Source of the DNA: Prevotella melaninogenica
GTDB lineage: Bacteria > Bacteroidota > Bacteroidia > Bacteroidales > Bacteroidaceae
Reading direction: 5' to 3'
Length of the DNA: 64,000 bases
NCBI RefSeq assembly: GCF_018127965.1
Contig: NZ_CP072350.1
Coordinates: 124,001-188,000, forward strand
Positions 63,931 to 64,000 of this stretch are shown one piece after another. How positions within the stretch are numbered: the first letter of the stretch is position 1; every line of letters begins with the position of its first letter. Under the pieces are notes generated by a model, which saw only the letters and a list, made by a program, of their open reading frames with translations, was not told the origin of the DNA and searched no databases. A program made the translations under genes and the position numbers.

Positions 63931-64000
63931 TTACTTTCTGTTCCGTTAGAAGAAGCAACTTCATCCAATAAGCTGTTGATAAGCTGAGTTTGCTCGGCAG
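63931..64000 (-). CDS. atpF: F0 ATP synthase subunit b, C-terminal end only
   Basis: The window edge cuts this gene. The visible minus-strand frame reads AEQTQLINSLLDEVASSNGT and then ESK before a stop at 63931. A helical, polar end immediately before atpH fits the standard order atpF-atpH-atpA-atpG. The identification rests mainly on position. Confidence 0.75.

Noticed and set aside
1..64000. tRNA or rRNA genes
   Set aside because: I looked for T-arm-like motifs and rRNA-like blocks in the gaps and saw none convincing.

Overview
The window looks like a chromosome segment of a Prevotella-type member of the Bacteroidota (genus level is an inference). The evidence is Bacteroidota-style -7 promoter motifs (TAnnTTTG), a six-gene Na+-pumping NQR operon, a GLPGLI protein paired with a carboxypeptidase-regulatory/beta-barrel outer-membrane protein, DUF4954 and DUF4348-like proteins, a class III fructose-bisphosphatase, a TamB-like giant protein and many small lipoproteins. 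No rRNA, tRNA or CRISPR locus was recognised.

Layout. 1-2.1 kb: an AT-rich unknown gene cut by a complete ISL3-family insertion sequence. 2.1-8.1 kb: a five-gene efflux operon (TolC-like channel, lipoprotein adaptor, double-ATPase ABC protein, two ABC-2 permeases). 8.1-11.6 kb: an 86-bp minisatellite, a 22-bp-period repeat array, small lipoproteins, a MITE and a SemiSWEET sugar transporter. 11.7-15.7 kb: a UvrD-type helicase with an embedded DEDDh exonuclease, a DUF6155-like protein and a stand-alone DnaQ-type exonuclease. 16.4-30 kb: mostly housekeeping genes (pheS, acetyltransferase, murB, metallo-hydrolase, hflX, DUF4954, M16 peptidase, class I fumarase). 30.8-34.9 kb: the GLPGLI/outer-membrane/membrane-protein cluster. 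35.1-43 kb: ftsE, aspartokinase, lysA, two glycosyltransferase-like genes and fbp. 44-47.1 kb: an AT-rich Septu-like ATPase + HNH nuclease module whose nuclease gene carries three apparent -1 frameshifts. 47.4-53.4 kb: nqrFEDCBA on the minus strand. 53.7-60.1 kb: tamB-like and rpsA. 60.8-64 kb: atpG, atpA, atpH and the 3' end of atpF on the minus strand.

How the genes work together: the NQR complex and the F-type ATP synthase form the energy-conserving core, with fumarase feeding a fumarate-based metabolism. Aspartokinase and DAP decarboxylase are both steps of lysine/DAP synthesis, and murB and ftsE contribute to the cell envelope and division. The TolC/adaptor/ABC operon is a complete tripartite exporter.

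The most unusual content lies between genes. Five loci carry the same family of degenerate arrays with an exact 22-bp period. Two full MITEs and one remnant share terminal inverted repeats with the ISL3 element at the left edge. Several unrelated minisatellites and inverted repeats fill the other gaps, and one GC-rich repeat appears to have been captured into the N-terminus of a metallo-hydrolase.
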